A DNA stretch of 64,000 nucleotides from an uncultured Oceanisphaera sp. (GCF_947495715.1 NZ_CANLZU010000001.1:62001-126000); one strand, 5' to 3'; numbered from the stretch's first letter, positions 36,401 through 45,150 are shown. A program made the numbers and translations. The notes: a model not told the origin generated them from the letters alone.

Positions 36401-36946
36401 GGCGTCGATATGGCGGGTGCCAAACAGCAGAATGAACAGGGCAAACAGCAAGGTGACCATCAGGGCCACTTCACTGGCATCATTGCCTTCACCGCCCACC
36501 ACATCCGGCGCCATAAGATTCAGCGCCATCACGATGGCCTTGAGCTGCAGCGCTATGTAGGGCAATACCCCTACAATGGCAATCAGGGTCACGTACACCG
36601 CCAGGCGCTGGGATTTGCCGTAACGGGCCGCGATAAAGTCGGCAATGGAGGTAATATGCTCGCGTTTGGCCACCTCGATCAGCCGCGCAATCAGCGGTCC
36701 GGCCAGGGTAAACATCAGAATGGGGCCGAGATAAATCGAGAAGTAAGACCAGGTATCGGTGCTGGCCTGGCCAACGGTGCCGAAGAAGCTCCAGGAGGAG
36801 CAATACACCGCCAGTGAAAAGCTGTACAGCAGCGGGCGCAGGCGCTTGACGCCCGCTCCCATCCGCAGCTTGTCGCCCAGCCAGGCACACAGAAACAGCA
36901 GCGCCAGATAAGCCAGCGCAATATTAATGACGGTCCAGCCCTGCAT
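33455..36946 (-). CDS. crbS: Hybrid sensor kinase CrbS with an SSS transporter domain
   Basis: 1163 residues from the ATG at 36946 (AGGAGG just before it). Order: sodium:solute-symporter (SLC5) domain of about 12-13 helices (~1-520), a STAC-type linker, a PAS domain (~680-800; ISVVDKELNLVAWNRRYIEL), HisKA (AAVSHDLMQPLNAAK) and HATPase (DNGPGIAPDKQE, GLGLGLAI), and a C-terminal receiver (~1040-1163, Asp near 1094 in ILSDYHLD). Family role: sensing acetate or related substrate flux and controlling acs through CrbR. Its ATG overlaps the stop of the MFS gene (TGATG). The last residues SGD arise from the period-7 repeat. Confidence 0.92.
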   Translation of the reverse strand: MQGWTVINIALAYLALLFLCAWLGDKLRMGAGVKRLRPLLYSFSLAVYCSSWSFFGTVGQASTDTWSYFSIYLGPILMFTLAGPLIARLIEVAKREHITSIADFIAARYGKSQRLAVYVTLIAIVGVLPYIALQLKAIVMALNLMAPDVVGGEGNDASEVALMVTLLFALFILLFGTRHIDATEHQRGVMMAIAVESLVKLVAFIVVGGFALWLILVYPNQQRMMIAEDFIGNFTNVTGANLLDMGVYTLLSMSAVICLPRQFHVTVVEHHDPADLRWARRLFPVYLLLMGLFVLPLALAGQQWLAADTSPDTYVISLPLALDHPGLAVLAFIGGASAATGMMIISTIALAIMVSNDLVLPMILRRRQFQGAGFEDFSQLLLNVRRTAIIVIMATAWLVFLWLGDISSLSRIGYLSFAAIAQFMPALVLGLLWRGGNRRGAYWGLSLGMVMWLLNLMAETGLFAGDADSNVLLWVLTPPAWGMVGGMNSVTWGILLSLVFNLAGYLVGSWLSVPSVSERFQAAAFVGRQSRDDGDVYRAKVSVQELEQLASRFVGEARVVRAFSRYAGEQGTLEGSMQAPASLIRHTERVLAGVFGASSARLVLSSALQGRSMELEELAAIVDEAGDVFRFNRGLLQGAIEHIGQGISVVDKELNLVAWNRRYIELFSYPPGLIRAGRPIADIIRYNAEKGLCGSGPVAEHVARRVNHMKAGSAHVSARTRPDGRVIEMQGNPMPGGGFVMTFNDITTFRQAEQLLKDANVVLEARVAERTRELSTVNEQLLAATHKAERLSASKSRFLAAVSHDLMQPLNAAKLFTSSWLETSGDDESRRLAGHIDRSLAAAEDLIGDLLDMSRLESGKLTAKLGDFALNNLFDTLKAEFGVLAEQDGGRFDVVATNLGVHSDARLLRRILQNFLTNALRYNPGGRIVLGLRRCHDEEKGDALRIEVWDNGPGIAPDKQEVIFDEFMRLEHGQRHHQQGLGLGLAIAQGLAVMLGHRLAVRSTEGKGSVFSVTVPRAIPGAEQENPLPAPLPASSNSQLAGLRVLCIDNDTDILTAMSGLLTRWGCQVQLALNGVEALRHCHNGFEPQVILSDYHLDEGETGVALIEMLRREFDPVPTVMISADRQPELQARCRELGLSYLSKPVKPLKLRALLQHLAKSGD

Positions 36947-38091
36947 CAGGCCTCCTGTGAATGGGGTATCAGAGAACGTCGCAGCGCCCAGAATGCCGGC
37001 AGCACCGCCAACGCCATCAACCAGAACGTTCGCCCACCAATCAACGGGTACAACTGGCCACACAGCACCAGCAACAGGGCCACGGTCAGCCCCATCGCCA
37101 GCGCCGCATACAAGGCCTGGGCACCGAACACCGCCTCGCCGTCCAGATCCCGACTGATATAACGCATCGCCCCCAGGTGGCTCAAACAAAAGCTGCCGGC
37201 GTGCAGCAGCTGGGCAAACATCAGCCAGCCAAGCGTGGTGGTACTGCCCAGCAGCCCCCAGCGTAACAGGGCACAAGCGGCTCCGGCCAGCAACAACTGA
37301 CGGGCGTTGAAGCGCTCGAACCAGCGTTTGTTCATGGCCAGCACCACAATTTCGGCCACCACGCCCAGCCCCCACAGATAACCGATCATGGTGGTGCTGT
37401 ACCCCTGCTGCTGCCAGTACAGGGCGCTGAAACCATAGTAAAAGGCATGGCTGCCCTGCAACAGTCCCACGATCAACAGAAAACGCGGCACGCCGGGACG
37501 TCGCCACACCTGCAAAATGGAGTCGCCCGGCCGGCCGATATGGCTGTCAACCGGGCCCGGGTTCATGGGCACCAGGCTGAGTAACTGCAGCAACACCAGC
37601 GCCAGCACCATGCTGTGCAGCACCCACTGCGGCCCCAGATTACCGCTTAGTGCCCCCACCACGATATTGGCGACGATAAAGGCCACCGCCCCCCACAACC
37701 GGGATTTGCCGTAATCCAGGTGCACCTGCACAATCAACCGGCTGGCAATGGCCTCGCCTACCGGCATGATGGCCGGGTAGATCAGATTCACCAGCACCAT
37801 CAGCAGCAACAGTGCCACGCTGGACTGACTGCCATAAAAGCCGGCAAAACACAGCAGGCTCAACAAACCGAGCCAGCGCACCGCCGGCAACAGGTGAGCG
37901 GCGGCGCGAACCCGACTCATGACTACCAGGTTTCCCACGCAACGCGTGGCCATACCGACACCCAGCAGCACGCCGATAAAACCGGCCTCGGCACCAACGT
38001 GATCGAGCCACAATGACCAGTAGGGCAGAAAGATGCCGTAACCGAAGTAATAGATGGCAAAAAAGGATGAAAGCCAGAATGCAGGCGCCAT
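36946..38091 (-). CDS. MFS transporter, HcaT-like
   Basis: 381-residue major-facilitator protein with about twelve helices. It resembles the 3-phenylpropionate transporter HcaT (PYWSLWLDHVGAEAGFIGVL, GKSRLWGAVAF). The stop overlaps the crbS start, so transporter and sensor are translationally coupled. The substrate is unknown; a carboxylic acid would be consistent with both. Confidence 0.85.
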   Translation of the reverse strand: MAPAFWLSSFFAIYYFGYGIFLPYWSLWLDHVGAEAGFIGVLLGVGMATRCVGNLVVMSRVRAAAHLLPAVRWLGLLSLLCFAGFYGSQSSVALLLLMVLVNLIYPAIMPVGEAIASRLIVQVHLDYGKSRLWGAVAFIVANIVVGALSGNLGPQWVLHSMVLALVLLQLLSLVPMNPGPVDSHIGRPGDSILQVWRRPGVPRFLLIVGLLQGSHAFYYGFSALYWQQQGYSTTMIGYLWGLGVVAEIVVLAMNKRWFERFNARQLLLAGAACALLRWGLLGSTTTLGWLMFAQLLHAGSFCLSHLGAMRYISRDLDGEAVFGAQALYAALAMGLTVALLLVLCGQLYPLIGGRTFWLMALAVLPAFWALRRSLIPHSQEA

Positions 38092-38123
38092 GTCAGATAC
38101 GGAGTTATAGAATAATGCGCCCT

Positions 38124-38139
38124 ATGATAATAACTTTAT
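38124..38139. promoter_or_regulatory. Weak Fur-box-like sequence upstream of chaN
   Basis: ATGATAATAACTTTAT matches the left half of a Fur box (ATGATAAT) with a poor right half. ChaN homologues are often iron-regulated, which is the only other support. Confidence 0.25.
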
Positions 38140-38178
38140 GACTTAATTGCTGTTCCCTAATCACACCAAGGTGGTCTC

Positions 38179-39078
38179 ATGCGTCTGCTCATGCTGTTTA
38201 CCCTTTTTCTGCTGGCCGGTTGTCAGGCCGAAGCGCGCCCGCCGGCTACCCTGTTCGACTACCAGCTGCACGACCCGCAAGGGCAACCCTTGTCGCTCGA
38301 CCAGGCCGCCCGCCGGCTCGCCGGCGCCGATGTGGTGATGGTGGGCGAACTGCACGGTCACCAGGCCGTGCATCGTTTTCAGGCCGAGTTGCTGGCCCGC
38401 TTACTGAACCAGCCCCGGCCGATGGCCCTGGCCATGGAGCAGTTCAGTCGCGATCGGCAGGCCGTACTCGACGACTACCTGGCGGGCAAGCTGGGAGAGG
38501 ATGCCTTTATCGAGCGAAGCAAGGCCTGGCCCGGTTATCGCAGCGACTATCGGCCGCTGATTGAGCTGGCTCGCCAGGCGGGCATCGAGGTGCTGGCCGC
38601 CAACGCGCCGCGCCATATTGTGCGCTGCATCGGACGCAAGGGCCCCGATTATCTGAACAGGCTGCCCGCCGACCACCGCGCCTGGGTGGCCGAACGCCTG
38701 ACGCTGGTGGATGACGGCTACAAGGCCCGATTCATGGCGGCCCGCCATCACGGTCAGGCACCGAGCGAGTTTCAGTTTGCCGCCCAGACCAGTTGGGATG
38801 ACACCATGGCCGAGAGCATAGACCGCTACCTGCAGGCCCACCCCGGCCAACGGGTGATGCTGACCGTGGGCCGTTTTCATATCGGTGACGGCCTGGGTAC
38901 CGCCCAGCGGCTGCAACTACGGGCGCCCCAACTCAAGATTGCGCTTATTTACCCGGTCACTCCGAGTGAAGCGCCCGCCGCCGCGCCGCTCTGGTCGCTG
39001 AAGGTCGGCGCCCTGCCCATCGCCCGGCTTGCAAACGAGCCCTTGCCGTCCTTCACTGTCGGCGAGTCCGGTTGCTGA
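38179..39078 (+). CDS. chaN: ChaN family heme-binding lipoprotein
   Basis: 299 residues with lipobox LLAGC and the ChaN/EreA-like fold region VVMVGELHGHQAVHRFQ. ChaN-type (PhuW) lipoproteins bind heme at the outer membrane and are associated with iron acquisition. Divergent from the MFS-crbS operon. The C-terminal segment reads KIALIYPVTPSEAP. Confidence 0.85.
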   Translation: MRLLMLFTLFLLAGCQAEARPPATLFDYQLHDPQGQPLSLDQAARRLAGADVVMVGELHGHQAVHRFQAELLARLLNQPRPMALAMEQFSRDRQAVLDDYLAGKLGEDAFIERSKAWPGYRSDYRPLIELARQAGIEVLAANAPRHIVRCIGRKGPDYLNRLPADHRAWVAERLTLVDDGYKARFMAARHHGQAPSEFQFAAQTSWDDTMAESIDRYLQAHPGQRVMLTVGRFHIGDGLGTAQRLQLRAPQLKIALIYPVTPSEAPAAAPLWSLKVGALPIARLANEPLPSFTVGESGC

Positions 39079-39185
39079 ATGAGGACGTGACCGACGCTTT
39101 CGCCCGGCAGAGGCTGAGTGATTCTGCTTTGATCTCCCGGCCTGAATCGGGCACATTGCCGAACATATCTGCAAGGGAGCCACCA

Positions 39186-39518
39186 TTGAACGCCTATCTG
39201 TTACTGACCCTGGCCATCATCGCCGAGGTCATCGCCACCACCGCCCTCAAGGCATCTCACGGCTTCAGCCGCCTCGGGCCAAGCCTGCTGGTGATTACCG
39301 GCTATGGCACCGCCTTCTGGCTGCTGGGGCTGGTAATGAATACGGTGCCGGTGGGCATTGCCTACGCCATCTGGTCCGGTGCCGGCATCGTGCTGGTCAC
39401 CCTGCTGGCGGTGCTGTTTTATCGGCAGACTCCGGACCTGCCCGCCCTGCTCGGCATGGGACTCATTATCGCCGGGGTGGCGGTCATCCAGCTATGGTCT
39501 CGCAGCGGCGGCCACTGA
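39186..39518 (+). CDS. Small multidrug resistance protein (EmrE-type)
   Basis: 110 residues, four helices, with the essential Glu14 (AIIAEVIATTALK) and the GYGTAFWLLGLVM and YAIWSGAGIV segments of SMR cation/H+ antiporters. The start is a TTG at 39186, placed because AAGGGAG precedes it and the length then equals EmrE. Substrate range not predictable. Likely co-transcribed with the glycerophosphodiesterase 19 bases downstream. Confidence 0.92.
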   Translation: MNAYLLLTLAIIAEVIATTALKASHGFSRLGPSLLVITGYGTAFWLLGLVMNTVPVGIAYAIWSGAGIVLVTLLAVLFYRQTPDLPALLGMGLIIAGVAVIQLWSRSGGH

Positions 39519-39537
39519 AAAAAGAGAGGAGAGCGTC

Positions 39538-40269
39538 ATGATCTTGTGCGGACACAGAGGCGTGGCCAGCCTGGCCCCGGAAAATACCCTGGCCGGATTG
39601 CAGGCGGCGCATCAGCTGGGCCTTGAGTGGGTGGAGATCGATGTTCAGCTGACCAAGGACCGCCAGGTGGTGGTGTTTCACGACGAAAAGCTCAGGCGCT
39701 GCACCGACGGCACCGGCTGGCTGCGCCAGTACGACTGGCATGAACTCGCCCGGCTCGATGCGGGCAGCTGGTTCTCGCCCGCCTTCGCCGGCGAGCACAT
39801 TCCGCAGTTGCTGGATTATCTCGCCCTCGCCGCCACGCTCGGCATCCGGGTCAATATCGAACTCAAGCTCTACCCGCAGGATGATGCGGCACGGCTTTGC
39901 CGTCGGGTCAGCGAGGTAATAAGACAGCATGCTTTCGATCCCGGCAGCCTGCTGTTTTCCAGCTTCGAGCCCGATTGCCTGCATCATATGCAGACATTAG
40001 CGCCCGACATTGCCCGCGCCCTGCTGGTGGAGCGCATTCCCGCCGACTGGCAAACTCGGCTGCAACGGATGAACGGCACCGCCCTGCACTGCCACCATCG
40101 CCACCTGACCCGCGCTCGCGCCCGGGAGATAAAGGCGGCCGGTTACCGGCTGAATTGCTATACCGTCAACAACCTGGACAAGGCCACCACCCTTGCCGAC
40201 TGGGGCGTAGACATGATCTTCACCGACACACCACAGCATTACCTGAACGCAGGCTGGCACCCGAACTGA
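39538..40269 (+). CDS. ugpQ: Glycerophosphodiester phosphodiesterase, cytosolic UgpQ-like
   Basis: 243 residues without a signal peptide. GDPD catalytic residues appear in GHRGVASLAPENTLAG and EIDVQLTKDRQVVVFHD. It hydrolyses glycerophosphodiesters to glycerol-3-phosphate. AGAGGAG precedes the ATG at 39538. No ugp transporter genes are adjacent. Confidence 0.9.
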   Translation: MILCGHRGVASLAPENTLAGLQAAHQLGLEWVEIDVQLTKDRQVVVFHDEKLRRCTDGTGWLRQYDWHELARLDAGSWFSPAFAGEHIPQLLDYLALAATLGIRVNIELKLYPQDDAARLCRRVSEVIRQHAFDPGSLLFSSFEPDCLHHMQTLAPDIARALLVERIPADWQTRLQRMNGTALHCHHRHLTRARAREIKAAGYRLNCYTVNNLDKATTLADWGVDMIFTDTPQHYLNAGWHPN

Positions 40270-40286
40270 GCGACAGGCCGCAGGGA

Positions 40287-40387
40287 GGGCAAAGGGATCG
40301 GCTCAGCCGACCTTCCGTTTCAGGGACGAAACGGAGAGCGTACATGGATGTATTCATCGCGTGTCGGCAGAGTGGAGCCCTTTACCC
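40287..40387. repeat. Palindromic two-hairpin repeat element, copy D
   Basis: Arms GGGCAAAGGGATCGGCTCAG and TGGAGCCCTTTACCC with GCCGAC / GTCGGC. Internal hairpins CCGTTTC-AGGGAC-GAAACGG (40315-40334) and TACA-TGGA-TGTA (40341-40352), then the family core GCGTGTCGGC. Sits between ugpQ and rhlE. Confidence 0.8.
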
Positions 40388-40518
40388 GATTGACCCAGCC
40401 CTCAGGCCTGAGTACGCCTTTGTTATAGCCTGCCGCGCTTTTCTGTTATCATGGTGGCAGTTTGCCCACCGGCAATGCCTCTCAATCGTCCGCCAGGACC
40501 TTATTTGTTCGGAGTCTC

Positions 40519-41835
40519 ATGTCTTTTGCTTCCCTCGGCCTGAACGCCCAGCTCGTTCAAGCCATCAATGAATGTGGTTACACAGAGCCGACCCCTATCC
40601 AGCGCCAGGCTATTCCGCTGGTGCTCAAAGGCGGCGATCTGCTGGCCGGCGCCCAGACCGGCACCGGTAAAACCGCCGGCTTCGGTCTGCCCATGCTGCA
40701 ACGCCTGAGTGAAACCAAGGCCAAGCCGCTGGCCAATGGCCGCGCGCCGGTTCGTGCTCTGGTGCTGACCCCCACTCGTGAGTTGGCCGCCCAGGTGGAA
40801 GAAAACCTGCGTGCCTACGCCAAACACAGCGACCTGCGTACTCTGGCCATGTTTGGCGGCGTCAGCATCAACCCGCAGATGAAGGCTCTGGGCCGCAAGG
40901 TCGATATCGTGGTCGCCACCCCGGGTCGCCTACTGGATCACGTTTCCCAGCGCTCCATCGACCTGTCTCAGGTGGAAATGCTGGTGCTGGACGAAGCGGA
41001 TCGCATGCTCGACATGGGCTTTATTCGCGACATTCGTCGTATTATTGCCAAGATGCCGATAAAACGGCAGAACCTGCTGTTCTCTGCTACCTTCTCCAAC
41101 GAGATCAAACAACTGGCCGAAGACCTGCTCAACGAGCCGGAACATATCGAAGTGGCCACCCGCAATGCCACCGCCGATACCATTGCCCAGCGTTTTTACG
41201 GCGTGGACAAAAATAAAAAACGCGCCCTGCTCAGCTACCTGATTGGCCACAACAACTGGCGTCAGGTACTGGTGTTTACCCGCACCAAGCACGGCGCCAA
41301 CCGCCTGGCGATGCAGCTCGACAAAGACGGCCTGCCGGCCATGGCCATTCATGGCGACAAGAGCCAGGGTGCCCGTACCCGCGCCCTGAGCCAGTTCAAG
41401 GAAGGCAAGCTGCGCGTGCTGGTGGCCACCGATATCGCCGCCCGTGGCATCGACATCAGCGAGCTGCCCCACGTGGTCAACTACGAGCTGCCCCATGTGG
41501 CGGAAGACTATGTGCACCGCATAGGCCGTACCGGTCGTGCCGGCAGCCAGGGCGAAGCCATGTCGCTGATCTGCTTCGAAGAAAAGCCGTTGCTCAAGGC
41601 CATCGAACGGCTGACCAAGCAGACGGTCGAGCTGGAAATCATGCCCGGTTACGAGCCGCTGCCCGACAGCCAGCAGCCGCCTCCCGCCAAGCCCGCCGCC
41701 AACAACCGTGGCCGTGGTAATGGCGGTCGCGGCAACGGTGGTGGCCGCGGCCAGAACCCGCGCGGCGCCAACAACAAGGCACCACGCAATAACCGGCCCA
41801 ACCAGCCCCAGCGTCACGGTCGCCACGACGACTAA
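40519..41835 (+). CDS. rhlE: DEAD-box RNA helicase RhlE
   Basis: 438 residues from the ATG at 40519 (GGAG upstream). Motifs in order: Q motif ([11 protein letters not shown]), I AQTGTGKT, Ia PTRELA, II DEAD (LVLDEADRM), III SAT and [12 protein letters not shown], then a Gly/Arg/Asn-rich C-terminal tail (~385-438). RhlE unwinds short RNA duplexes in ribosome and mRNA metabolism. Confidence 0.95.
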   Translation: MSFASLGLNAQLVQAINECGYTEPTPIQRQAIPLVLKGGDLLAGAQTGTGKTAGFGLPMLQRLSETKAKPLANGRAPVRALVLTPTRELAAQVEENLRAYAKHSDLRTLAMFGGVSINPQMKALGRKVDIVVATPGRLLDHVSQRSIDLSQVEMLVLDEADRMLDMGFIRDIRRIIAKMPIKRQNLLFSATFSNEIKQLAEDLLNEPEHIEVATRNATADTIAQRFYGVDKNKKRALLSYLIGHNNWRQVLVFTRTKHGANRLAMQLDKDGLPAMAIHGDKSQGARTRALSQFKEGKLRVLVATDIAARGIDISELPHVVNYELPHVAEDYVHRIGRTGRAGSQGEAMSLICFEEKPLLKAIERLTKQTVELEIMPGYEPLPDSQQPPPAKPAANNRGRGNGGRGNGGGRGQNPRGANNKAPRNNRPNQPQRHGRHDD

Positions 41836-41840
41836 ACAAC

Positions 41841-41869
41841 AACCCCGGCACTCGCCGGGGTTATTTTTT
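41841..41869 (+). terminator. Rho-independent terminator after rhlE
   Basis: AACCCCGGC-ACTC-GCCGGGGTT stem of 9 bp, then ATTTTTT. Confidence 0.93.
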
Positions 41870-42027
41870 CTGGCTGAGTCTCATTTTTACCCTCGCTTGC
41901 GAAAGTTCTTCTCCCTCCCCCGGGTTTACTGCTCCGTCGTGAGCAATATGCGCCATACTTGCGTGTCACGATGGTCAATCGTTTGTTAAGCGTCACCCTG
42001 AATCAACGACATTTGTCTGGAGGAAGT

Positions 42028-42528
42028 ATGAATACGCTGGCAATTCGCATGAGTAAAACCCTGACCGCCCTGGCCCTGCTGCTGAGTGCAGGCGTCGCCC
42101 TCGCCGCCCACCATGAAGAAAAGAAAGACATCGTCGATACCGCCGTCGAGGCGGGCAGCTTTTCTACCCTGGTCACCGCGGTAAAAGCGGCGGATTTGGT
42201 GGACACCCTCAAGGGAGAAGGCCCCTTTACCGTCTTTGCCCCCACCGATGATGCCTTTGCCAAACTGCCGGCCGGTACCGTTGAAGATCTGCTCAAGCCC
42301 GAGAACAAGGACAAGCTGACCGCGGTACTGACCTATCATGTGGTTCCCGGCAAGGTCATGGCCGCCGACGCCATGAAGGCAGATAGCGCCACCACGGTAC
42401 AGGGCGGCGACATCACCATTAGCACCATGGACGGCAAGGTGATGGTGGATGACGCCACCGTGACTCAGGCCGATATTGAAGCCAGCAACGGGGTGATTCA
42501 CGTGATTGATACCGTTATCATGCCCTGA
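42028..42528 (+). CDS. Secreted fasciclin-domain protein
   Basis: 166 residues with a signal peptide (cleavage near [10 protein letters not shown]) and one fasciclin/beta-Ig-h3 domain: [15 protein letters not shown] (H1) and a C-terminal [13 protein letters not shown] (H2). Such small periplasmic or secreted FAS1 proteins are linked to adhesion, but their bacterial function is mostly unknown. GGAGGAAGT precedes the ATG at 42028. Monocistronic, with a terminator overlapping the end of benE. Confidence 0.9.
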   Translation: MNTLAIRMSKTLTALALLLSAGVALAAHHEEKKDIVDTAVEAGSFSTLVTAVKAADLVDTLKGEGPFTVFAPTDDAFAKLPAGTVEDLLKPENKDKLTAVLTYHVVPGKVMAADAMKADSATTVQGGDITISTMDGKVMVDDATVTQADIEASNGVIHVIDTVIMP

Positions 42529-42560
42529 TGGCGATATCTCCACGCAAGCCAACATCCTTG

Positions 42561-42583
42561 GCCGCCCTTCGAGGCGGCTTTTT
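42561..42583 (+). terminator. Terminator after the fasciclin gene
   Basis: GCCGCC-CTTCGA-GGCGGC followed by TTTTT, overlapping the final codons of convergent benE. Confidence 0.75.
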
Positions 42584-43742
42584 AGTGCCGATGCCGCCGG
42601 TTCAGCCAGTGCACGCCGCCGCCGATCACCAGCCCCCAGAAGGCGCTGCCGATACCAAACAGCGCCAGGCCCGAGGCGGTGATCATGAAGGTCAGCAGCG
42701 CCGCATCCCGCTCCTGCTCGTTGGCCATGGCGACCGTCAGGCTGTTGCCGATGGTGCCGAGCAAGGCCAGGCCGGCGATGGCCATCACCAGCTCCGTTGG
42801 CAGGGCGGCAAACAGCCCCACCACGGTGGCACCAAACAAGCCCATCAACAGATAAAAGATCCCGGCCCACACCGCCGCCTTGTAGCGCTGGCCCGGACTG
42901 GCATCCACTTCCTTGCCCATGCAAATCGCCGCACTGATGGCCGCCAGATTAAGGGCAAAACCGCCGAAGGGCGCCAGCAGCAGGCCGGTAACGCCGGTCC
43001 AGCCGATTAGCGGTGATGCCGGTGTGTGATAGCCGTGAGCCCGCAGTACCGCCACCCCCGGCACATTCTGCGAGGCCATGGTCACCATGAACAGCGGAAT
43101 GCCGACACCGAGCAGTGTGGCAAGGGAGAAGCTCGGCAGCATCAGCACCGGCCGGGCCAGCTGCCACTCGAAGCCGTCGAAGCGCAGCAGACCGGCGCCC
43201 CCGGCCACAGCCAACCCGACCAGCAGGCTGAGCGGAATCACATAGCGCGGCCAGCGCCGACGCAGTGCCAGATAGGTCACCAGCATGGCCCCCACCAGCC
43301 AGGGCTGGGTCTCGGCCGAGGCAAACAAGTCCAGACCAAAGTTCAGCAGCACCCCACCCAGCATGGCCGCCGCCAGCCCTGCCGGCATCAGTCGCATGAT
43401 TTTATCGAACCAGCCGGTCACGCCGCACAGCAGGATCAACCCCGAGCTGAACAGAAAGGCACCGATGGCCTCGCTCATCGGCACCCCGGCCAGGGCGGTC
43501 ACCAGCAGTGCCGCCCCCGGCGTCGACCAGGCGGTGAGTATCGGCTCCCGGTAGCGCAGAGAAAACCAGATACTGGTCACCCCCGCCCCCAGCCCCAGCG
43601 CCCACGTCCAGGAACTGATTTCGGCCTGGCTGGCCCCGGCTGACGCCGCTGCCTGAAAAATAATGGCCGCCGAGCTGCTATAGCCCACCAGCACGGCGAT
43701 AAAACCGGCGGAAAAATGAGAAAGACTGATGGCCGCACGCAT
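42582..43742 (-). CDS. benE: BenE family benzoate/H+ symporter-like protein (YdcO)
   Basis: 386 residues with about twelve membrane helices, beginning MRAAISLSHFSAGFIAVLVG, typical of BenE/YdcO. Benzoate is the known substrate for BenE of Acinetobacter; YdcO of enterics has no proven substrate, and no benzoate-degradation gene is near. The divergent pairing with a SutR/YdcN-type regulator matches E. coli ydcN-ydcO. Confidence 0.87.
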   Translation of the reverse strand: MRAAISLSHFSAGFIAVLVGYSSSAAIIFQAAASAGASQAEISSWTWALGLGAGVTSIWFSLRYREPILTAWSTPGAALLVTALAGVPMSEAIGAFLFSSGLILLCGVTGWFDKIMRLMPAGLAAAMLGGVLLNFGLDLFASAETQPWLVGAMLVTYLALRRRWPRYVIPLSLLVGLAVAGGAGLLRFDGFEWQLARPVLMLPSFSLATLLGVGIPLFMVTMASQNVPGVAVLRAHGYHTPASPLIGWTGVTGLLLAPFGGFALNLAAISAAICMGKEVDASPGQRYKAAVWAGIFYLLMGLFGATVVGLFAALPTELVMAIAGLALLGTIGNSLTVAMANEQERDAALLTFMITASGLALFGIGSAFWGLVIGGGVHWLNRRHRH

Positions 43743-43769
43743 GTGGAGTACCCTGAGTTGATGAGTTTG

Positions 43770-43785
43770 TACGTTATAACGCACA
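43770..43785. promoter_or_regulatory. Candidate SutR operator 1
   Basis: GTACGTTATAACGCAC with a perfect CGTTATAACG palindrome, in the benE/sutR divergent gap. Confidence 0.5.
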
Positions 43786-43806
43786 GAAAATTCATGCTAG
43801 CAAAGG

Positions 43807-43822
43807 TATGCTATAACGCACA
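43807..43822. promoter_or_regulatory. Candidate SutR operator 2
   Basis: GTATGCTATAACGCAC, 14 of 16 bases identical to operator 1 and 37 bases further on, just upstream of sutR. Confidence 0.5.
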
Positions 43823-43850
43823 ACCACCAAATTCAGTCAGGAAGCGTCTC

Positions 43851-44426
43851 ATGCCGGAGCCCAATCAATACCTTGCCACCCGCCTGCGAGCACAGCGTCA
43901 ACAGCGGGGCTGGAGCCTGGACCGCTGCGCCGCCGAAACCGGGGTCAGCAAGGCCATGCTGGGCCAGATTGAACGGGGCGAGTCCAGCCCCACCGTTGCC
44001 ACCCTGTGGAAGATCGCCGGTGGGTTCAACACCTCGTTGTCGACCTTTCTGGAGCCGACGCCCGAGCCAGATTCCGGCCCGCTCTACCGACAACCGGACA
44101 CACTGCGCCAGCAACCGGCCGGTGACGGCATGCTGGTGGCGCCGCTGTTTCCCTTTGAAGCCAGATTTGGTTTCGAGATGCTGGAGCTGACGCTGCTGCC
44201 CGGCTATGAACGCCGTTCGGAGCCGCACGAAAGCGGCGTCATCGAGCATGTCATCGTGCAACGGGGAGAAATGGAATTGTTACTGGAAGGGCACTGGCAG
44301 CCGCTGGCGCCGGGCGCGGCAGTGCGTTTTCACGCCGACCGGCCTCACGGTTATCGCAACCAGGGCGAGACGCCGGTGGTGTTTTACAACCTGATCCACT
44401 ACCCCGCCCACAAGCCTGACTCCTGA
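43851..44426 (+). CDS. sutR: XRE-cupin transcriptional regulator, SutR/YdcN-like
   Basis: 191 residues: an N-terminal helix-turn-helix (~10-65; WSLDRCAAETGVSKAMLGQI, ERGESSPTVATLWKIA) and a C-terminal cupin (~110-185). SutR in E. coli regulates sulfur-utilisation genes. AGGAAG precedes the ATG at 43851. Divergent from benE, with two matching operator-like sites in the gap. Confidence 0.88.
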   Translation: MPEPNQYLATRLRAQRQQRGWSLDRCAAETGVSKAMLGQIERGESSPTVATLWKIAGGFNTSLSTFLEPTPEPDSGPLYRQPDTLRQQPAGDGMLVAPLFPFEARFGFEMLELTLLPGYERRSEPHESGVIEHVIVQRGEMELLLEGHWQPLAPGAAVRFHADRPHGYRNQGETPVVFYNLIHYPAHKPDS

Positions 44427-44471
44427 CCCTCCGTTATACCTATTAACCGGGTGACGCCGATATATCAGGGA

Positions 44472-44574
44472 GGATAAAGGGATCTGCTCCGTCGACCCTC
44501 CGCGCCAGGGATGGCGCGGCGGAGCCCCCATGGATGGGTTTACGGCGAGTCGGCGGAGCGGGCCCTTTGTCCGA
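44472..44574. repeat. Palindromic two-hairpin repeat element, copy E
   Basis: Arms AAAGGGATCTGCTCC and GGAGCGGGCCCTTT with GTCGAC / GTCGGC. Internal hairpins CCGCGCCA-GGGA-TGGCGCGG (44500-44519) and CCCA-TGGA-TGGG (44527-44538). Lies between convergent sutR and the CBS gene. Confidence 0.82.
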
Positions 44575-44622
44575 TTGTTTCGACCGAGCTTCAAATACAG
44601 ACTGGTCGCTTACGACTCATCA

Positions 44623-45060
44623 CTATGCGTTACGTTCTTTCAGCAGTTCGGCGCACAACCGCACGAAGTCGGAAGAGGTGACGATGCCGGTCAGACGCTG
44701 TTCGTCATCCACCACCGTCAGGCAGCCATGCTTGTTGCTGAGAAAAAACGGCACCACTTCGCTCAGGGGCGCCTTGACGTCGACACTTTCAACGTCGGGA
44801 TCGATAATCTCTACCACCCGGCACTGGCGTTCGCGCCGCTCCAGCGCACTGACGCCATAATCGGACAGCAGGCTCATCACGGTGGCAATCATGCGTTTCT
44901 GCGTCAGCACTCCCAGCAGTTTGCCGGTGAGCCTGTCGACCACCGGAATATGACGAATGCTTTTTTCCCGCATCAAATCATGGGCATCCTTGAGGGTGGC
45001 ACTCTGATCCAGAGTCAGTAAATCGCGGGCCATGATATCGCCAACAGAGTTTGCAGCCAT
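44623..45060 (-). CDS. Paired CBS-domain protein
   Basis: 145 residues consisting of two CBS motifs (MARDLLTLDQSATLKDAHDL and VESVDVKAPLSEVVPFFLS), which usually bind adenosine nucleotides. No catalytic domain. The ATG at 45060 is preceded by AAGGAAGGA. Target unknown. Confidence 0.88.
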   Translation of the reverse strand: MAANSVGDIMARDLLTLDQSATLKDAHDLMREKSIRHIPVVDRLTGKLLGVLTQKRMIATVMSLLSDYGVSALERRERQCRVVEIIDPDVESVDVKAPLSEVVPFFLSNKHGCLTVVDDEQRLTGIVTSSDFVRLCAELLKERNA

Positions 45061-45150
45061 GGGTCGTCCTTCCTTGTTTGTTCGGTTCAATCTTTTAACA
45101 GTATGCGTCATGTTGTGGCACAGAGCCGATTCGGTTGCAAACAAAAAAGA

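Noticed and set aside
35189-36817. 542-codon plus-strand frame opposite crbS
   Set aside because: Antisense to the SSS/STAC part of CrbS; Gln/His/Arg-rich nonsense composition typical of reversed membrane-helix codons.
36947-37507. N-terminal extension of the CrbS frame to 1350 codons
   Set aside because: The extra 187 codons lie within the MFS gene in another frame; the ATG at 36946 has AGGAGG and starts the symporter domain cleanly.
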